Positions 26,204 to 36,029 of a stretch of DNA of 64,000 nucleotides are shown here, piece after piece (within the stretch, counting starts at the first letter, position 1; every line of letters begins with the position of its first letter). The DNA lies in IMG/VR virus record IMGVR_UViG_3300031952_000002, positions 62,001-126,000 of that record. The stretch is one strand, 5' to 3'. The notes under the pieces were generated by a model. The model searched no databases and was not told the DNA's origin. It was given only the letters and a program-made list of their open reading frames with translations. Position numbers and translations under genes: made by a program. The DNA comes from a virus.

Positions 26204-28289
26204 GGTCGTGGTCACAATCTTCGTGGTCTTCGTTTTTAGCTAAGGTGCCGTTTTGGATATCTGCTACAATCTTTCGTACAGCTTTTTCCGAATCTTTACG
26301 CCACGCTAGAAGATTTTTGTCCACAATTTGATTGTGTCTAGCTAGAAGCATTTTGCTGATAGCTGTATGGTTGGTTTCCACAGACTTGTTAAGTTCAAAA
26401 AAGGTAGCGGCCAGTTCGCTTTTTTGAGCTGGTTGACCAGTATCCTGGTCACCAGAGGCTTCCTGACCACTATCCTGTCCATCTTGGCCAGGTTGCGGCT
26501 GTTGCTGAGGCTGTTGCATCTGCATAGCCATTTGTTGGTTTTGCATGGCCATTTGGGATTTCTGGATAGCTAATTGCATCTGTTGGAAATAGAAAGGATC
26601 TCTGATGTAGTCGTATCTTGGATCTTGGGCTGCCCCTTCAATGCCAAAAAATGCTTCCATCATAAAACCGACTGTAAGGTATGGAGCAACACTGGTTTGC
26701 CATTGCTGGTTCATGATAAATTGACCGCCAAGCTCTTTACCGAGAACTGGCTTTTCTACAGTCTTAAGGATATCATCCATGGTCATATGGACGTTCATAT
26801 CCTGGCTAAGACGAGTAGATTCTTTTTCTGGATCGTCTTGTTCCAAACCAGCTAAAATAAGCTGGAACTCTTTACTGAACTCTTCATCAAACTTAGGCAA
26901 AATGTGTGTGTTTAGTAAGTCCTGGATATCATACATCAAAGGACGTAAACCTACGTCACGAGCGGCGATAAGTTTGTATTCATTGCTGGTTTCTGACAAA
27001 GTCTGAGAGTTAGAGCCACGGCTAAGGTGGGCATAACCTGGCAATTCTTCTGGTGACATTTGGAATGCACCAAGAACTATTCGAGCCGTGTCGTCAGACA
27101 AAAACTGGAACTCTTTGTCTCTACCAGCAGAATCTGTGGTCTGGAAAATAATGTCGTCTTCGCTGCCGATACCAAAAACTGGCATACGGTAACTGTTTTT
27201 GACCGAGTTAATACTGGCATGGAACTGGTTACGGATCTTTTGGATCGTGCCTTCGTCTATGTCATCAGACTTAAAGACCAACATACCCCTAGCAGCTCGA
27301 CCGTTTTCAAAGAACAGTTTATTCTGGAGGGAAATGCTGATATGGGTAATAACGGCGTTAAGGGCCTGGTCGATAGGGGTTAAAGGGTAGCCGTTGTATT
27401 CAATATTGGTTGTTGGAAATATGTTGTACACAACCAATTCTTTTTCGGTGAACACTTGAACTGGGGTACCATTGATAACCTGGACCCATTTGTATTCATC
27501 TTTTTCATATTTGGAAATATCGAACTTTTTGTCATCAAGTTTTTCCAACATACGCATAGCAGCAATACGCTGTTCTTGGTCATGGCTAGCGCTTGGGATA
27601 ATACGGTAGATAGTACCAGCATCTACTGCCCTAAATGCCACGCAAACGTTTTCACCACGGTCGGTGTCATTAGCGTAAATAAATTCGGTAGCTGACCGAC
27701 CAAAAAGGAGGGCATCCCTGGTGGTCATCTTAAGGAACTGAGACAAGTTTGGATGCCAGTCTTCTATGACTCTGTTTGACCCACAGTTCCACATCACTTC
27801 TTTGATTTTTTCGATGCGTTTTTGAATTTCTTTTTGCTGGTCTGGAGTTTCATGTGGTTCTGGATGCATTTGCTGGAATTCAAAGCCAACGCTAAAGCGG
27901 CTAGTTCTAGGACGACCAAAAGACGCCAGAGTATTAGATCTAGCTTGCAAAATTTGGTTAACCAGGTCATCACCTTGAGGACCAGCAATACGCTTAAGGA
28001 TAGGATCTGGGGTTAGGTTGGTTTTTTGGCGGTAAGTAGATACAGTTCCAAGGTTGGCATCCCTTGGGTCAAGAGTAAAAGCTAGGCGAATGTCATGTTC
28101 CCTGGCTTTTTCACTCTTACGCAAAGAATCTAGAATCAACTTAAGGCTTCCACCTTTGTCGTCTTGAGGTTCTTTTTCGTCAGCTTCCATAGCTTTAGCT
28201 ATTTTGTAGCTATTAGCATCCAAGGCAAACACCTGGGTTTGATCTTCCTTAGCTTTTTTAGATTTATTCAGGAAGTCCGAGCTATCCAT
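26187..28289 (-). CDS. Portal protein
   Basis: The 700-residue product matches a phage portal protein. The N-terminal region is charged. The core has the pattern of wing and stem regions (FPTTNIEYNGYPLTPIDQALNAVITHI; GMLVFKSDDIDEGTIQKIRNQFH), followed by SPEELPGYAHLSRGSNSQTLSET. The long C-terminus is Gln/Met-rich (about 565-610) and ends in an acidic His/Asp tail. It forms the dodecameric DNA channel at one head vertex. Position between terminase and prohead protease is the standard head-gene order. Confidence 0.85.
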   Translation of the reverse strand: MDSSDFLNKSKKAKEDQTQVFALDANSYKIAKAMEADEKEPQDDKGGSLKLILDSLRKSEKAREHDIRLAFTLDPRDANLGTVSTYRQKTNLTPDPILKRIAGPQGDDLVNQILQARSNTLASFGRPRTSRFSVGFEFQQMHPEPHETPDQQKEIQKRIEKIKEVMWNCGSNRVIEDWHPNLSQFLKMTTRDALLFGRSATEFIYANDTDRGENVCVAFRAVDAGTIYRIIPSASHDQEQRIAAMRMLEKLDDKKFDISKYEKDEYKWVQVINGTPVQVFTEKELVVYNIFPTTNIEYNGYPLTPIDQALNAVITHISISLQNKLFFENGRAARGMLVFKSDDIDEGTIQKIRNQFHASINSVKNSYRMPVFGIGSEDDIIFQTTDSAGRDKEFQFLSDDTARIVLGAFQMSPEELPGYAHLSRGSNSQTLSETSNEYKLIAARDVGLRPLMYDIQDLLNTHILPKFDEEFSKEFQLILAGLEQDDPEKESTRLSQDMNVHMTMDDILKTVEKPVLGKELGGQFIMNQQWQTSVAPYLTVGFMMEAFFGIEGAAQDPRYDYIRDPFYFQQMQLAIQKSQMAMQNQQMAMQMQQPQQQPQPGQDGQDSGQEASGDQDTGQPAQKSELAATFFELNKSVETNHTAISKMLLARHNQIVDKNLLAWRKDSEKAVRKIVADIQNGTLAKNEDHEDCDHDHDVDG

Positions 28290-28292
28290 ATT

Positions 28293-29276
28293 TTACTCTG
28301 CTACAAAATATTTGATTGTCGCTACGCTAACTGACAAATTTACTATAACTAGTGAATAAACCAAGCCAACTTTTGACATAAAACCAATTAAATCTGGTTT
28401 TCCTGATGCAATTGGGTCAACCGTGTTTCTGTTGCTGGTTTCGCCGTTTAACTTAACAGCAACCATCTGATTTGACTCCAGGTAAATGAAATTCTTAGCA
28501 CCACTATAGATCATAATGGTATCTAAAACATAAGTCAACCCAGTTTCAGTAGGGATAGGAGCAGTAGATATATAGTATACAGTATACGGTGTACTATCTA
28601 CTATGTTATACGAACCAATAGAGGCGGCACTTAGTGTGCCATAAATAGCTATAGTATTGCCAGCCTGGACGCCGTCTTGTACGTAAAACTGAACCTGGCC
28701 ACTAGGGATAGGTCCAACTATCGTTTCTGACACGCCATTACAAGGATTACCTTGTCCGCGATTAACTTGAACCGTTTTTGCTGTGTTATTTACCGCTAAA
28801 ACGATCCAAATACCTGAATTGATTGCATTAAATGAAAACGGACCAGTTTCAAAGGTACCAGTACCGGCAATTCTCATCACATCGCCAACCTGAACAGCGC
28901 TAAGGTCGGCACCAGGGAATGTAAAAACGGCTATGGCATTGTTGTTCATTTGAACAGTAGCCGAGGATATTCCAGTGGCTACATGGGCAGTTTTAAAGCT
29001 ACCTGGTCCAGAAGTAATAGACAAAGCATAAGTAGATGTTTTTACTTGACTATTAGACAACACCGAAGATCCGGTTAACCCTGTGGAAATCAAAGAGTTA
29101 ACTATGGAGTATTGTTGTCCTGGAGCTATGGTTATGGTGTTGTGGGCTGGATTTTCAATAGCTAAAGCCGATAAACGCCTGGTCCAGTCATAGTCCTTGT
29201 ATTGAGGATTGTCTGTATTTCCAGAAGGATCTGAATAGGCTAAAAGCTGATTTGTAATGTTAAGTATTGAAGTCAT
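28293..29276 (-). CDS. Beta-rich structural protein between terminase and portal
   Basis: This 327-residue protein is dominated by Ser/Thr/Gly/Val-rich beta strands (STGLTGSSVLSNSQVKTSTYAL; VQFYVQDGVQAGNTIAIYG). There is no enzymatic motif. It has a GGAG ribosome site. Its composition fits a fibre, spike or head-decoration protein; it is unusual to see such a gene between the large terminase and the portal. No family is recognised. Confidence 0.6.
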   Translation of the reverse strand: MTSILNITNQLLAYSDPSGNTDNPQYKDYDWTRRLSALAIENPAHNTITIAPGQQYSIVNSLISTGLTGSSVLSNSQVKTSTYALSITSGPGSFKTAHVATGISSATVQMNNNAIAVFTFPGADLSAVQVGDVMRIAGTGTFETGPFSFNAINSGIWIVLAVNNTAKTVQVNRGQGNPCNGVSETIVGPIPSGQVQFYVQDGVQAGNTIAIYGTLSAASIGSYNIVDSTPYTVYYISTAPIPTETGLTYVLDTIMIYSGAKNFIYLESNQMVAVKLNGETSNRNTVDPIASGKPDLIGFMSKVGLVYSLVIVNLSVSVATIKYFVAE

Positions 29277-29320
29277 TGACTTTTTTCTCCATTAGGCTCA
29301 TAAAAGATTAGGGGACGGAC

Positions 29321-31213
29321 TTAGTCGTTTGAAAAGTCCCAAAAAACTGAACCAGTTGCGGACTTTCCTTTACCTTTTGAGTCTACTTCATTAGATGCTA
29401 TCTCGAAGATCTCATTAAAATAGTTCCTTTGGCCAGGACCGGGCTGAAACTGAGGTAAAGATGATCTGGTTTTCAGGATGTCTTGTTCTCTTTCGCGTAG
29501 ATCTGGGGCAACTAAGCCACCTTTAGTGGCAAAAAGGTTCTGACCCATATAACGCAAACTATCGAGGGCATCGGCATGATTTTCATCATCCGGTTCGGCA
29601 GTTATATTGCCTGCTGCATCGGTTCTAAAGTGATGGCTATGGAAACCTTTAATAATGTGCCTGTTTTCTTCAGTAAGAAGAACCTTTAACCTACGACGAC
29701 CGGAAGCATCAATTATTTGTCCCCTAATTGAAGATATGCCACCAGATACATCTTTTTTAAACTCTTTGCATGGCATTCCAGCTTTTTTAAATGATTTAAT
29801 GAACATAGGCTGGGCAGTGTCCATAAACCATTTTCTTGGCATATATTTGTCACGTATATATTCGGAATATTTCATCATTTCCGGGAACTCTAAACCAGCC
29901 ATAACAAAACACTCTACAATCCAAAAGTCCCCACTAGGAAGTATAGCCCCAACTATTAGGGCAAAGTTATGCCTAAAGCCCCAGTCACCGCCTACATAAA
30001 ATTGTATACCAAGTTCAGACATTTTAAGGATAAGTTCTGGTAGAGTTACGTCTGGTTTTTCATCGCCCATAAGCTGATAATAAGCGTTACTAACCGTTAT
30101 AGTATTTTCTCCTTCAGTTTGATCAAAGCGAGGATATACAAGACCTGTACTGCTCGGTTTCCAGCAAAGTAACTGAGCCTCAGCCATATCGGGTTCAATT
30201 TTAGAAAACTGGTTAATAGTAAAATCTATTGGCTTCCACAGTCCACCTCTATCGTTTTCTGGTCTATTGGCTAGGCGAGTTTTACACACAGGTAAAAGTT
30301 TACAGTCAACGCACCCGACATAAGCCTCTATTGCTTCATATCCGTCTCTTTTTTCTTCTGGTAGAGACAAGTGTTCTTCTGGGGATATTTGCAAAAGAGG
30401 CAGGTTTTTTGCTATATACCTTTTAACGGTACCTTGATCTTTTTTGTTGCGCTTTGGTGAGCAGTGCTCAGTTACATCTAATATGTTCCAGTGTCTTATT
30501 GGGTGACCATTTTCCTGGGCTCTTTCTATTTCTTTTTGCATCAAACCGAAAGCAAATTTACGAGTAGAGGTGTAAAGAGTAATTGGGAATTTACCATTTT
30601 GTACCCCAGGAATCATCTTAGCCTCTTCAAAAGCCTGAGGATACTGGACAACATCTACCTCATCGCATGCAAAAAAAAGTGTATGGTTACTGTTACTTCC
30701 CTGAAGCGTGGCGACAATAACTTGAACGTAAACTTCATCTCCGTTGGCATTTTTAATAGAAATGTTGCGCACGTTTTTGGATGTAACTGCTCCACCGTGA
30801 TGCTCTAGGTATGGTTCTATTTTACGTACAAAAGAGTTGATATATTGAATAGCTTTAGCGGACTGAGAAGTAATTGCTGCCATGTGAGCCACGGTAGCAT
30901 TCAAATGGACCATTAAAATAACTTCAAGTGCCGAACATCCCAAGGTTTTGTATGCGTCTCTGGCGCTGTATACAACATATACAGGCTTTTCATTTCCTTC
31001 GTTATTTCTCATTGCAGTATAAACTTCAAACATCCATTCAACTGGAGATGTATTGCTATCTGGGTCTACCGTACCCATAGGGAAATCTATGTCAAAAAAA
31101 TTACACATCCAATCGCGCATTTGTTGTGGCGTTTCAAAAGGCTTTAGAAATGTTTCGGCTAAAGCTAACTGAATAGCTGTCATGGGTTTGGCAGTGTCAG
31201 GTTTTTTAGCCAT
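29321..31213 (-). CDS. Terminase large subunit
   Basis: The 630-residue packaging motor has an ATPase and a nuclease half. The Walker A region reads VVYSARDAYKTLG (K89, T90), where R-x-x-G-K-T is common, so a tyrosine replaces the usual glycine before the lysine. Walker B is TLFFACDEVDVV. The nuclease domain shows FYVGGDWGFRHNFA and, near the C-terminus, DDENHADALDSLRYM, the acidic metal-binding residues of the RNase-H-like fold. A Cys cluster (CVDCKLLPVC) lies between the domains. It overlaps the small terminase gene by 8 nt. Confidence 0.9.
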   Translation of the reverse strand: MAKKPDTAKPMTAIQLALAETFLKPFETPQQMRDWMCNFFDIDFPMGTVDPDSNTSPVEWMFEVYTAMRNNEGNEKPVYVVYSARDAYKTLGCSALEVILMVHLNATVAHMAAITSQSAKAIQYINSFVRKIEPYLEHHGGAVTSKNVRNISIKNANGDEVYVQVIVATLQGSNSNHTLFFACDEVDVVQYPQAFEEAKMIPGVQNGKFPITLYTSTRKFAFGLMQKEIERAQENGHPIRHWNILDVTEHCSPKRNKKDQGTVKRYIAKNLPLLQISPEEHLSLPEEKRDGYEAIEAYVGCVDCKLLPVCKTRLANRPENDRGGLWKPIDFTINQFSKIEPDMAEAQLLCWKPSSTGLVYPRFDQTEGENTITVSNAYYQLMGDEKPDVTLPELILKMSELGIQFYVGGDWGFRHNFALIVGAILPSGDFWIVECFVMAGLEFPEMMKYSEYIRDKYMPRKWFMDTAQPMFIKSFKKAGMPCKEFKKDVSGGISSIRGQIIDASGRRRLKVLLTEENRHIIKGFHSHHFRTDAAGNITAEPDDENHADALDSLRYMGQNLFATKGGLVAPDLREREQDILKTRSSLPQFQPGPGQRNYFNEIFEIASNEVDSKGKGKSATGSVFWDFSND

Positions 31214-31901
31214 TTTCCCCTCTAGCTTTTTTACGTTTTTCTTCTGCCATGATGTTCAGAATTTGCTGGGTAGCGTCAGTTTGAACCTCTACCTTACCTG
31301 CTTCAAGGGTTATTGGGTTGGCAGATTTGCCCTGTAGAGCTTCTCTTTCGTCTTTGATGGTAAAGGTGCGGTCCTGGCCGCTAAGCTTTTGCAGAGACTC
31401 TATAACCTTTGCCAGATCGCTGATACTGTTGATCGACAAAGCATCTTTAAGGTAAGATTCGTCTCCGGTTTGGATATACTTTTTCAGCCTGTCGCCATGT
31501 TTTTTGTTGGCGGCAGCTATCATGTCGGTATAAATACTGGTGGCCTCTATGGCGGCTTTAGTGATTTTGTTAATGACCCTTTGGTTCATAGTAACCATAG
31601 CATCATGGTACATTTGGTCCCAGCTATAACGTAGTCTAGCCAGGTAAATGCAACCTTTTGGAAAAGAAGGATTTAACCTGTGGATCTCATTGACATCATA
31701 CCCATTTAAGTAAAGGTCAAAAAACTTTTGGGCAGTGACCAAAGCTAATGGCGCACCACCCTTTAAAATATAGTCGCTAAGTTCCTGGAACTCTTCAGAA
31801 GTCAGATAGATCTTAGCTCGATCAATAATTAGCTGACCATCACTCAGTTTCTGTTTGATCTGGGTTTCTAACTGGATCTGGTTTGTCAATTCTACTGTCA
31901 T
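31206..31901 (-). CDS. Putative terminase small subunit
   Basis: This 231-residue helical protein lies immediately upstream of the large terminase with an 8-nt overlap. A helix-turn-helix-like stretch (AQKFFDLYLNGYDVNEIHRLNPSF, residues about 57-80) and a coiled oligomerisation region in the middle fit DNA-recognising small terminases. The overlap with the upstream gene (about 62 nt) is unusually long, but no later ATG gives a sensible start. The assignment rests on context plus general pattern. Confidence 0.65.
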   Translation of the reverse strand: MTVELTNQIQLETQIKQKLSDGQLIIDRAKIYLTSEEFQELSDYILKGGAPLALVTAQKFFDLYLNGYDVNEIHRLNPSFPKGCIYLARLRYSWDQMYHDAMVTMNQRVINKITKAAIEATSIYTDMIAAANKKHGDRLKKYIQTGDESYLKDALSINSISDLAKVIESLQKLSGQDRTFTIKDEREALQGKSANPITLEAGKVEVQTDATQQILNIMAEEKRKKARGENG

Positions 31902-32199
31902 AAATCTTCTTGTCGTTTAGTATATACACACATTCAGAGTCATTCCAAAGTATGTATTGTGTCCAATCAGATATAAGATTAAGTAATTCCTGGGTTTTCT
32001 TGGATTTACGGTACTTGCCAGTAGATTTGGCATTAAAGGTAACTACGTGAGTATTGGGCTCTATTTTGATCTCAACTGCATTTACATTTGGCAATAAAAC
32101 CCCATAACACTGGAGCTGATACACTTGGAACTCATGGACAGAGCCGAAGCGCTCGGTCATACCCTTTAGCCAATACAACTGGTCTTTTGGTGACTTCAC
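31840..32199 (-). CDS. Unrecognised small protein upstream of terminase
   Basis: The 119-residue product (MKSPKDQLYWLKGMTERFG...) has a central basic patch (KSTGKYRKSKKTQEL) and an acidic, Pro-rich C-terminus. It starts 4 nt inside the SbcD-like gene's end and its last 62 nt overlap the small terminase start. No family is recognised. Confidence 0.55.
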   Translation of the reverse strand: MKSPKDQLYWLKGMTERFGSVHEFQVYQLQCYGVLLPNVNAVEIKIEPNTHVVTFNAKSTGKYRKSKKTQELLNLISDWTQYILWNDSECVYILNDKKIYDSRIDKPDPVRNPDQTETE

Positions 32200-33182
32200 C
32201 CTACTACCCCTGGCAACAGGTCTTTAAACATGGAATTCAAAGCAACCACCTCTTTTTTCCCAAGGTCCTTGGAGGTAACATAGTCTATGAAATAAGAATT
32301 AAATGCAACAGGTATACCGTTTGATTCGGTAACTTCGGTCTGGATTACGTCATTTTGGATTGTAGTTCTAACCTTAGCAGATGTCCAGCTCTTTTTAAGG
32401 CAGTCCGATACGAACTTTTTGTTTCCAGTGATGTCGATATATACCCGGTCTGGTGACAAAGACTTCAAAGCTTTTTGGGCTTCTGCTAGCTCTTGATCAT
32501 TTGAAACCTTGATCAAAACCATAAGCTCCGACACACTTGCAGGAGTTGGTATAAACTCAAAAGAACCGTTATCAAAGATATGTATACCTTTGATTTCATT
32601 GGCATCAGACCTGGTTAGTGCGCGAGGTGTACCTGGGTAGAAGATATTGCCAAACTCTTGTTTCATATGAATATGACCGGAGATCACTTTAAGGTGTGAC
32701 GGCAATAAAGCTGGGTCTACTCCATGAGGAGCATAAAAACCGTTTTCAAACTGGCATCCATTAAACTCTTGGTGACAAAACAGGTACTTGGTGTCTGGCA
32801 AAACGATGTCATTTACGATCCTTACAAAATCATCAGAGTTACGCACAAAAGGCACATAAAGGGTGTCGCCATATAGACTTGGCTTGTTGAAAACTACGGT
32901 ACCCAAGAAGGAGGGGAAATCGTGAGTACCGTCTGGTGACATGTCATGATTGCCAACCAATATTTCTATTTGCACACCTCTGTTTTTGGCTGACTCGATT
33001 GATTTATGCCAGAAGTTGAGCACTTCAATATTACACACACCAAAATCGTTAAAAATATCACCAAGCACCAAAACAAATCTTTCATTAAGTTCTGCAACAT
33101 CTAGTATCCACTCCCAGAGCCGCTGAGACTCTTCTATATTGGTCTTTTTGACGTGCATGTCACCTACAATAACCTTAGCCAT
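32196..33182 (-). CDS. SbcD/Mre11-like (T4 gp47-like) nuclease subunit
   Basis: This 328-residue protein carries the calcineurin-like phosphoesterase signature of SbcD/Mre11 nucleases: GDMHVK, LGDIFND, VGNHDM, LFCHQEF and ISGHIHMKQ in the right order. With the SbcC-like ATPase it would process DNA ends during recombination-dependent replication. Unlike in many phages, it is about 14 kb from its ATPase partner at 47008-48696. It overlaps its upstream neighbour by 8 nt. Confidence 0.9.
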   Translation of the reverse strand: MAKVIVGDMHVKKTNIEESQRLWEWILDVAELNERFVLVLGDIFNDFGVCNIEVLNFWHKSIESAKNRGVQIEILVGNHDMSPDGTHDFPSFLGTVVFNKPSLYGDTLYVPFVRNSDDFVRIVNDIVLPDTKYLFCHQEFNGCQFENGFYAPHGVDPALLPSHLKVISGHIHMKQEFGNIFYPGTPRALTRSDANEIKGIHIFDNGSFEFIPTPASVSELMVLIKVSNDQELAEAQKALKSLSPDRVYIDITGNKKFVSDCLKKSWTSAKVRTTIQNDVIQTEVTESNGIPVAFNSYFIDYVTSKDLGKKEVVALNSMFKDLLPGVVG

Positions 33183-33465
33183 CGACTTCTACCCCTACAA
33201 TGTAGTCCATTGGAGCTAACACAAACTCTAGGTCACCGATATGCCAGATTTCTTTGTTCCAAGGACTAAAGCCTGCATCGGGTCTAAGGTAGACCGTGGT
33301 ACCCTTTTTCATACCGCCAACACCGTCAATCAGAACAACGGACTTAGATAGTTCTCTCTTTTGTTTGGTAATAGCTAGGCCACCCTTAAGCATTGTATCA
33401 ACTTGAGTGGCAACTATTGGCTTAATTGGCAAAAACTTGGTATCATGAAGGTACATTAAAGACAT
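33175..33465 (-). CDS. GroES-like co-chaperonin candidate
   Basis: The 96-residue protein has the size and strand order of GroES/T4 gp31: IKPIVATQV, then a loop with KGGLAITK (28-34, compare GGIVLT of GroES), VVLIDGVGG, GTTVYLRPDAGFS and LEFVLAPMDYIVGVEV at the end (compare the closing D-I-L-A-I-V of GroES). I choose the ATG at 33465, with GGAG 6 nt upstream, over the earlier ATG inside the helicase gene. If correct, it would cap the phage GroEL at 49240-51000 or the host GroEL. Recognition is by pattern only, so moderate confidence. Confidence 0.5.
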   Translation of the reverse strand: MSLMYLHDTKFLPIKPIVATQVDTMLKGGLAITKQKRELSKSVVLIDGVGGMKKGTTVYLRPDAGFSPWNKEIWHIGDLEFVLAPMDYIVGVEVDG

Positions 33466-35014
33466 GTTCGGCTCCATTTTCTATTGTTTCTATTTCGTCT
33501 GGGATCATTGCATCATGTATTGCACCAATCTTAAGTGCGCTATAAATAAGGGTATCTTCTTTAGGTGACCCTTCATCGTAAGTAGTAGAGTTGTTTAAGA
33601 CTGAATGCGTTGTTGACATTGCATAATTGGTTTTAGATACAAAAACCTTAGCTGTAGCGGAAGATCTTGATTTTGCTATTAAAAAACGAACTATTTGAGC
33701 GTTTTTATCTTTACCGCTGGCATTTAAGGTTATGATATTAGAGGCTCTTTGTACGATATTATAGGCATCAGCTACGTCAGCCTGGTCGATCATGGAAGAA
33801 CCCTCTTTAAGATTCTTGGCCTTTTGGAAACCTCCACGGTTGGCCTGCAGAGGGGTTATGACGTGGAACTGTTCCTCAATAGCCATAGTAACAAACTGGT
33901 CATAAATGAAGGTCTTAACCGCATGATCTGCCAGATCTTTTCCAGTATTACGGCTAGACAATTTACCGGGATAGTCATCTATAACTAGATCATACCCTTT
34001 ATTATTTGAACTATTGCCCCTCATAAAGGCATTCTTTTCTTTAATCATATCGATAACATCTTCAACAAACATAGATCCAGCCTTAACCCATGGAACATAA
34101 GTTAAGTGATCATTAATGAACTTAGCGTAAGCATTAGCTCTTTCTGCTTTTAGCATTTCTGGGTCCATCAGTTGTTGTCTTGTCATTTGAAAATAACACT
34201 GATAGATCTTGTCTGCAATATCTCTAGCGTTTTGTTCATGAGTAACCAATAAACACTTTTTACCAGAAATCATATTGGCAACCAATATACTAATAACAGC
34301 CGTAGTTTTACCACCGTTGGATGGGGCAATTATCATTGTGGTGTCACCTCTAGCAAGAGACCCTTTGCTATAGTGTTTTTGATGTCTAGCTACAAACTTA
34401 TTGGTAGGCAATACGGCATTGATTTTAGATCCAGGAAGTAAAAGTTCATCTAAATCTGGATGACCAAGAGTTAAACAGTCACTCATTTCCGTATTGAAAC
34501 CTTCGTAAAACTTTTCTGGATTAGAAAAGTCGAAACTTTCATTGTGTAAAAATGAACACTCTTTAACTTTAGCTATGGCCCTATCTACCCAGTCTATGGT
34601 ATCCAAGCTTTTCTTTGTGTTGTACATGTGAGCAGCTTCGGCCAGATAATTCCTAAACATAACCATCTTAAGCCAGCCAGTTGCGCTTTTACTAACATAG
34701 TCTCTACTTTGATTATTAGAACTGGCAATACAGTGATCTATTTTTGTATGAAGTGTTGTATAGGTAGTAAAATGAGTGCTATATACATAACCCTTTAACT
34801 CTTCAGGTGTAGGAGAAATCTTAAACTCAGTGTGATATTTTTGAACACAGGCAAATAAAACAGACAAATTGGCATCAGTAAAGTAACCGGGCTTTAACAA
34901 AGATATCGACTTTGAAGCAAACCATCCAGCTTGAAGCATATGACCAATCATAGCTTCTTGAAAGCTATTATCAAATTTGTCCATAGTTATCGGTACTGAA
35001 AGTTCGCTAGTCAT
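33443..35014 (-). CDS. DnaB-type replicative helicase
   Basis: This 523-residue protein has an N-terminal helical domain (residues 1-170) and a RecA-like core with Walker A APSNGGKTT (230-238), a Walker B-like DLVIDDYPGK and a QANRGG sensor region, then the strand FLIAKSRSS. This matches the DnaB/T4 gp41 hexameric helicase that unwinds the fork ahead of the polymerase. It follows the primase gene by 1 nt, a natural primosome pairing. Confidence 0.88.
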   Translation of the reverse strand: MTSELSVPITMDKFDNSFQEAMIGHMLQAGWFASKSISLLKPGYFTDANLSVLFACVQKYHTEFKISPTPEELKGYVYSTHFTTYTTLHTKIDHCIASSNNQSRDYVSKSATGWLKMVMFRNYLAEAAHMYNTKKSLDTIDWVDRAIAKVKECSFLHNESFDFSNPEKFYEGFNTEMSDCLTLGHPDLDELLLPGSKINAVLPTNKFVARHQKHYSKGSLARGDTTMIIAPSNGGKTTAVISILVANMISGKKCLLVTHEQNARDIADKIYQCYFQMTRQQLMDPEMLKAERANAYAKFINDHLTYVPWVKAGSMFVEDVIDMIKEKNAFMRGNSSNNKGYDLVIDDYPGKLSSRNTGKDLADHAVKTFIYDQFVTMAIEEQFHVITPLQANRGGFQKAKNLKEGSSMIDQADVADAYNIVQRASNIITLNASGKDKNAQIVRFLIAKSRSSATAKVFVSKTNYAMSTTHSVLNNSTTYDEGSPKEDTLIYSALKIGAIHDAMIPDEIETIENGAEHVFNVPS

Positions 35015-35015
35015 A

Positions 35016-36029
35016 CTATCCTTTGAGATGAAAAATTAGTTCCATACCGCTATACAGCTTAGCTTCTTTCATAGCAACAACACATTCATCTTCGGTGCAC
35101 TCTCCAAAATCGGCCTTTTTTGACATACCGTGACATCTGTTCTTTGCCGACTCCGGTACCTCCATAAGATACACTTTTTTCCCAGCAGAATACAAGCTTC
35201 GAGCTAAAGAATCTGTTTCTTGATAGGCATCATCATCTAGTCCCAAGAAAACTGACGATGCACTGGTGTCTATTAAAAGCTTTATTTGCTTTTCTGATAA
35301 GGTTTTGCCCATTGTTGCCACGTAATGATGACATTTATTAAACTTTAAAGCATCAAATGGCCCCTCAGCAACAACAAAAAAGGGGGAATCTTTGATAGTG
35401 TCGTAAAACATCACCAATGAGTCTCTACGAAACCCTATATTATTTCTCATTCGGTCTTTTTGGTCTACTTTGTCAATAGCTCTTCCTTGCCAGCCATAAC
35501 AAACTTCATCTATAAAGATTGGCATAATAAGCCTGCGAGTAATCATATTGAACATAAAACCGTGATTTATGGCCAAATCCAAAGAAACGTTTCTGGACGC
35601 TAAATATAAAACTGCATCTTCAGCTATTGGATGATCCAGGCTGAACAGTCCAGCTTCAGGCCATTCTATTGATTCTATGTAGTTTTCTGGGACAACGGTA
35701 GTGTCATCTTCATCTATAAAGTGCAAAATCAGAGGGTTATCTAGTGATACCTCTTTATTGCCATATACCACAGACCGAGCTTCAGCCAGTGGAATGTTTG
35801 CTGTCAAGGCTATCCAATCTGGCATCCATCTGCGACCATAGGTACAGCTTCCGTGGAAACACACAGAAGATCCATTAGCTTTAAGGACAAAGAATTTGTC
35901 TGATCTGCCGCACAAAGGGCATCTGGTAAGGAGGGAGCGCCGGTTTTCACCAGCAAGCTCCCCGTAAGTAGAAAGGAGGGATCGTATGAACTCCTCAGAT
36001 AAATCCGAGGCTTTTTGCGTCTTTTTCAT
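35016..36029 (-). CDS. DnaG-type primase
   Basis: The 337-residue protein has an N-terminal zinc-binding module (C37-P-L-C40, then V-C-F-H-G-S-C, 56-62) followed by a Toprim core with FFVVAEGPFDALKF (catalytic glutamate) and VFLGLDDDAYQETD (paired aspartates). It makes RNA primers for the lagging strand. It is short compared with bacterial DnaG and lacks an obvious helicase-binding C-terminal domain. It overlaps the recombinase gene by 35 nt. Confidence 0.88.
   Translation of the reverse strand: MKKTQKASDLSEEFIRSLLSTYGELAGENRRSLLTRCPLCGRSDKFFVLKANGSSVCFHGSCTYGRRWMPDWIALTANIPLAEARSVVYGNKEVSLDNPLILHFIDEDDTTVVPENYIESIEWPEAGLFSLDHPIAEDAVLYLASRNVSLDLAINHGFMFNMITRRLIMPIFIDEVCYGWQGRAIDKVDQKDRMRNNIGFRRDSLVMFYDTIKDSPFFVVAEGPFDALKFNKCHHYVATMGKTLSEKQIKLLIDTSASSVFLGLDDDAYQETDSLARSLYSAGKKVYLMEVPESAKNRCHGMSKKADFGECTEDECVVAMKEAKLYSGMELIFHLKG

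Noticed and set aside
31206-33182. Integrase, transposase or tRNA-like attachment site
   Set aside because: I looked here and across the window and saw no recombinase motifs or tRNA cloverleaf; the phage shows no sign of lysogeny in this fragment.
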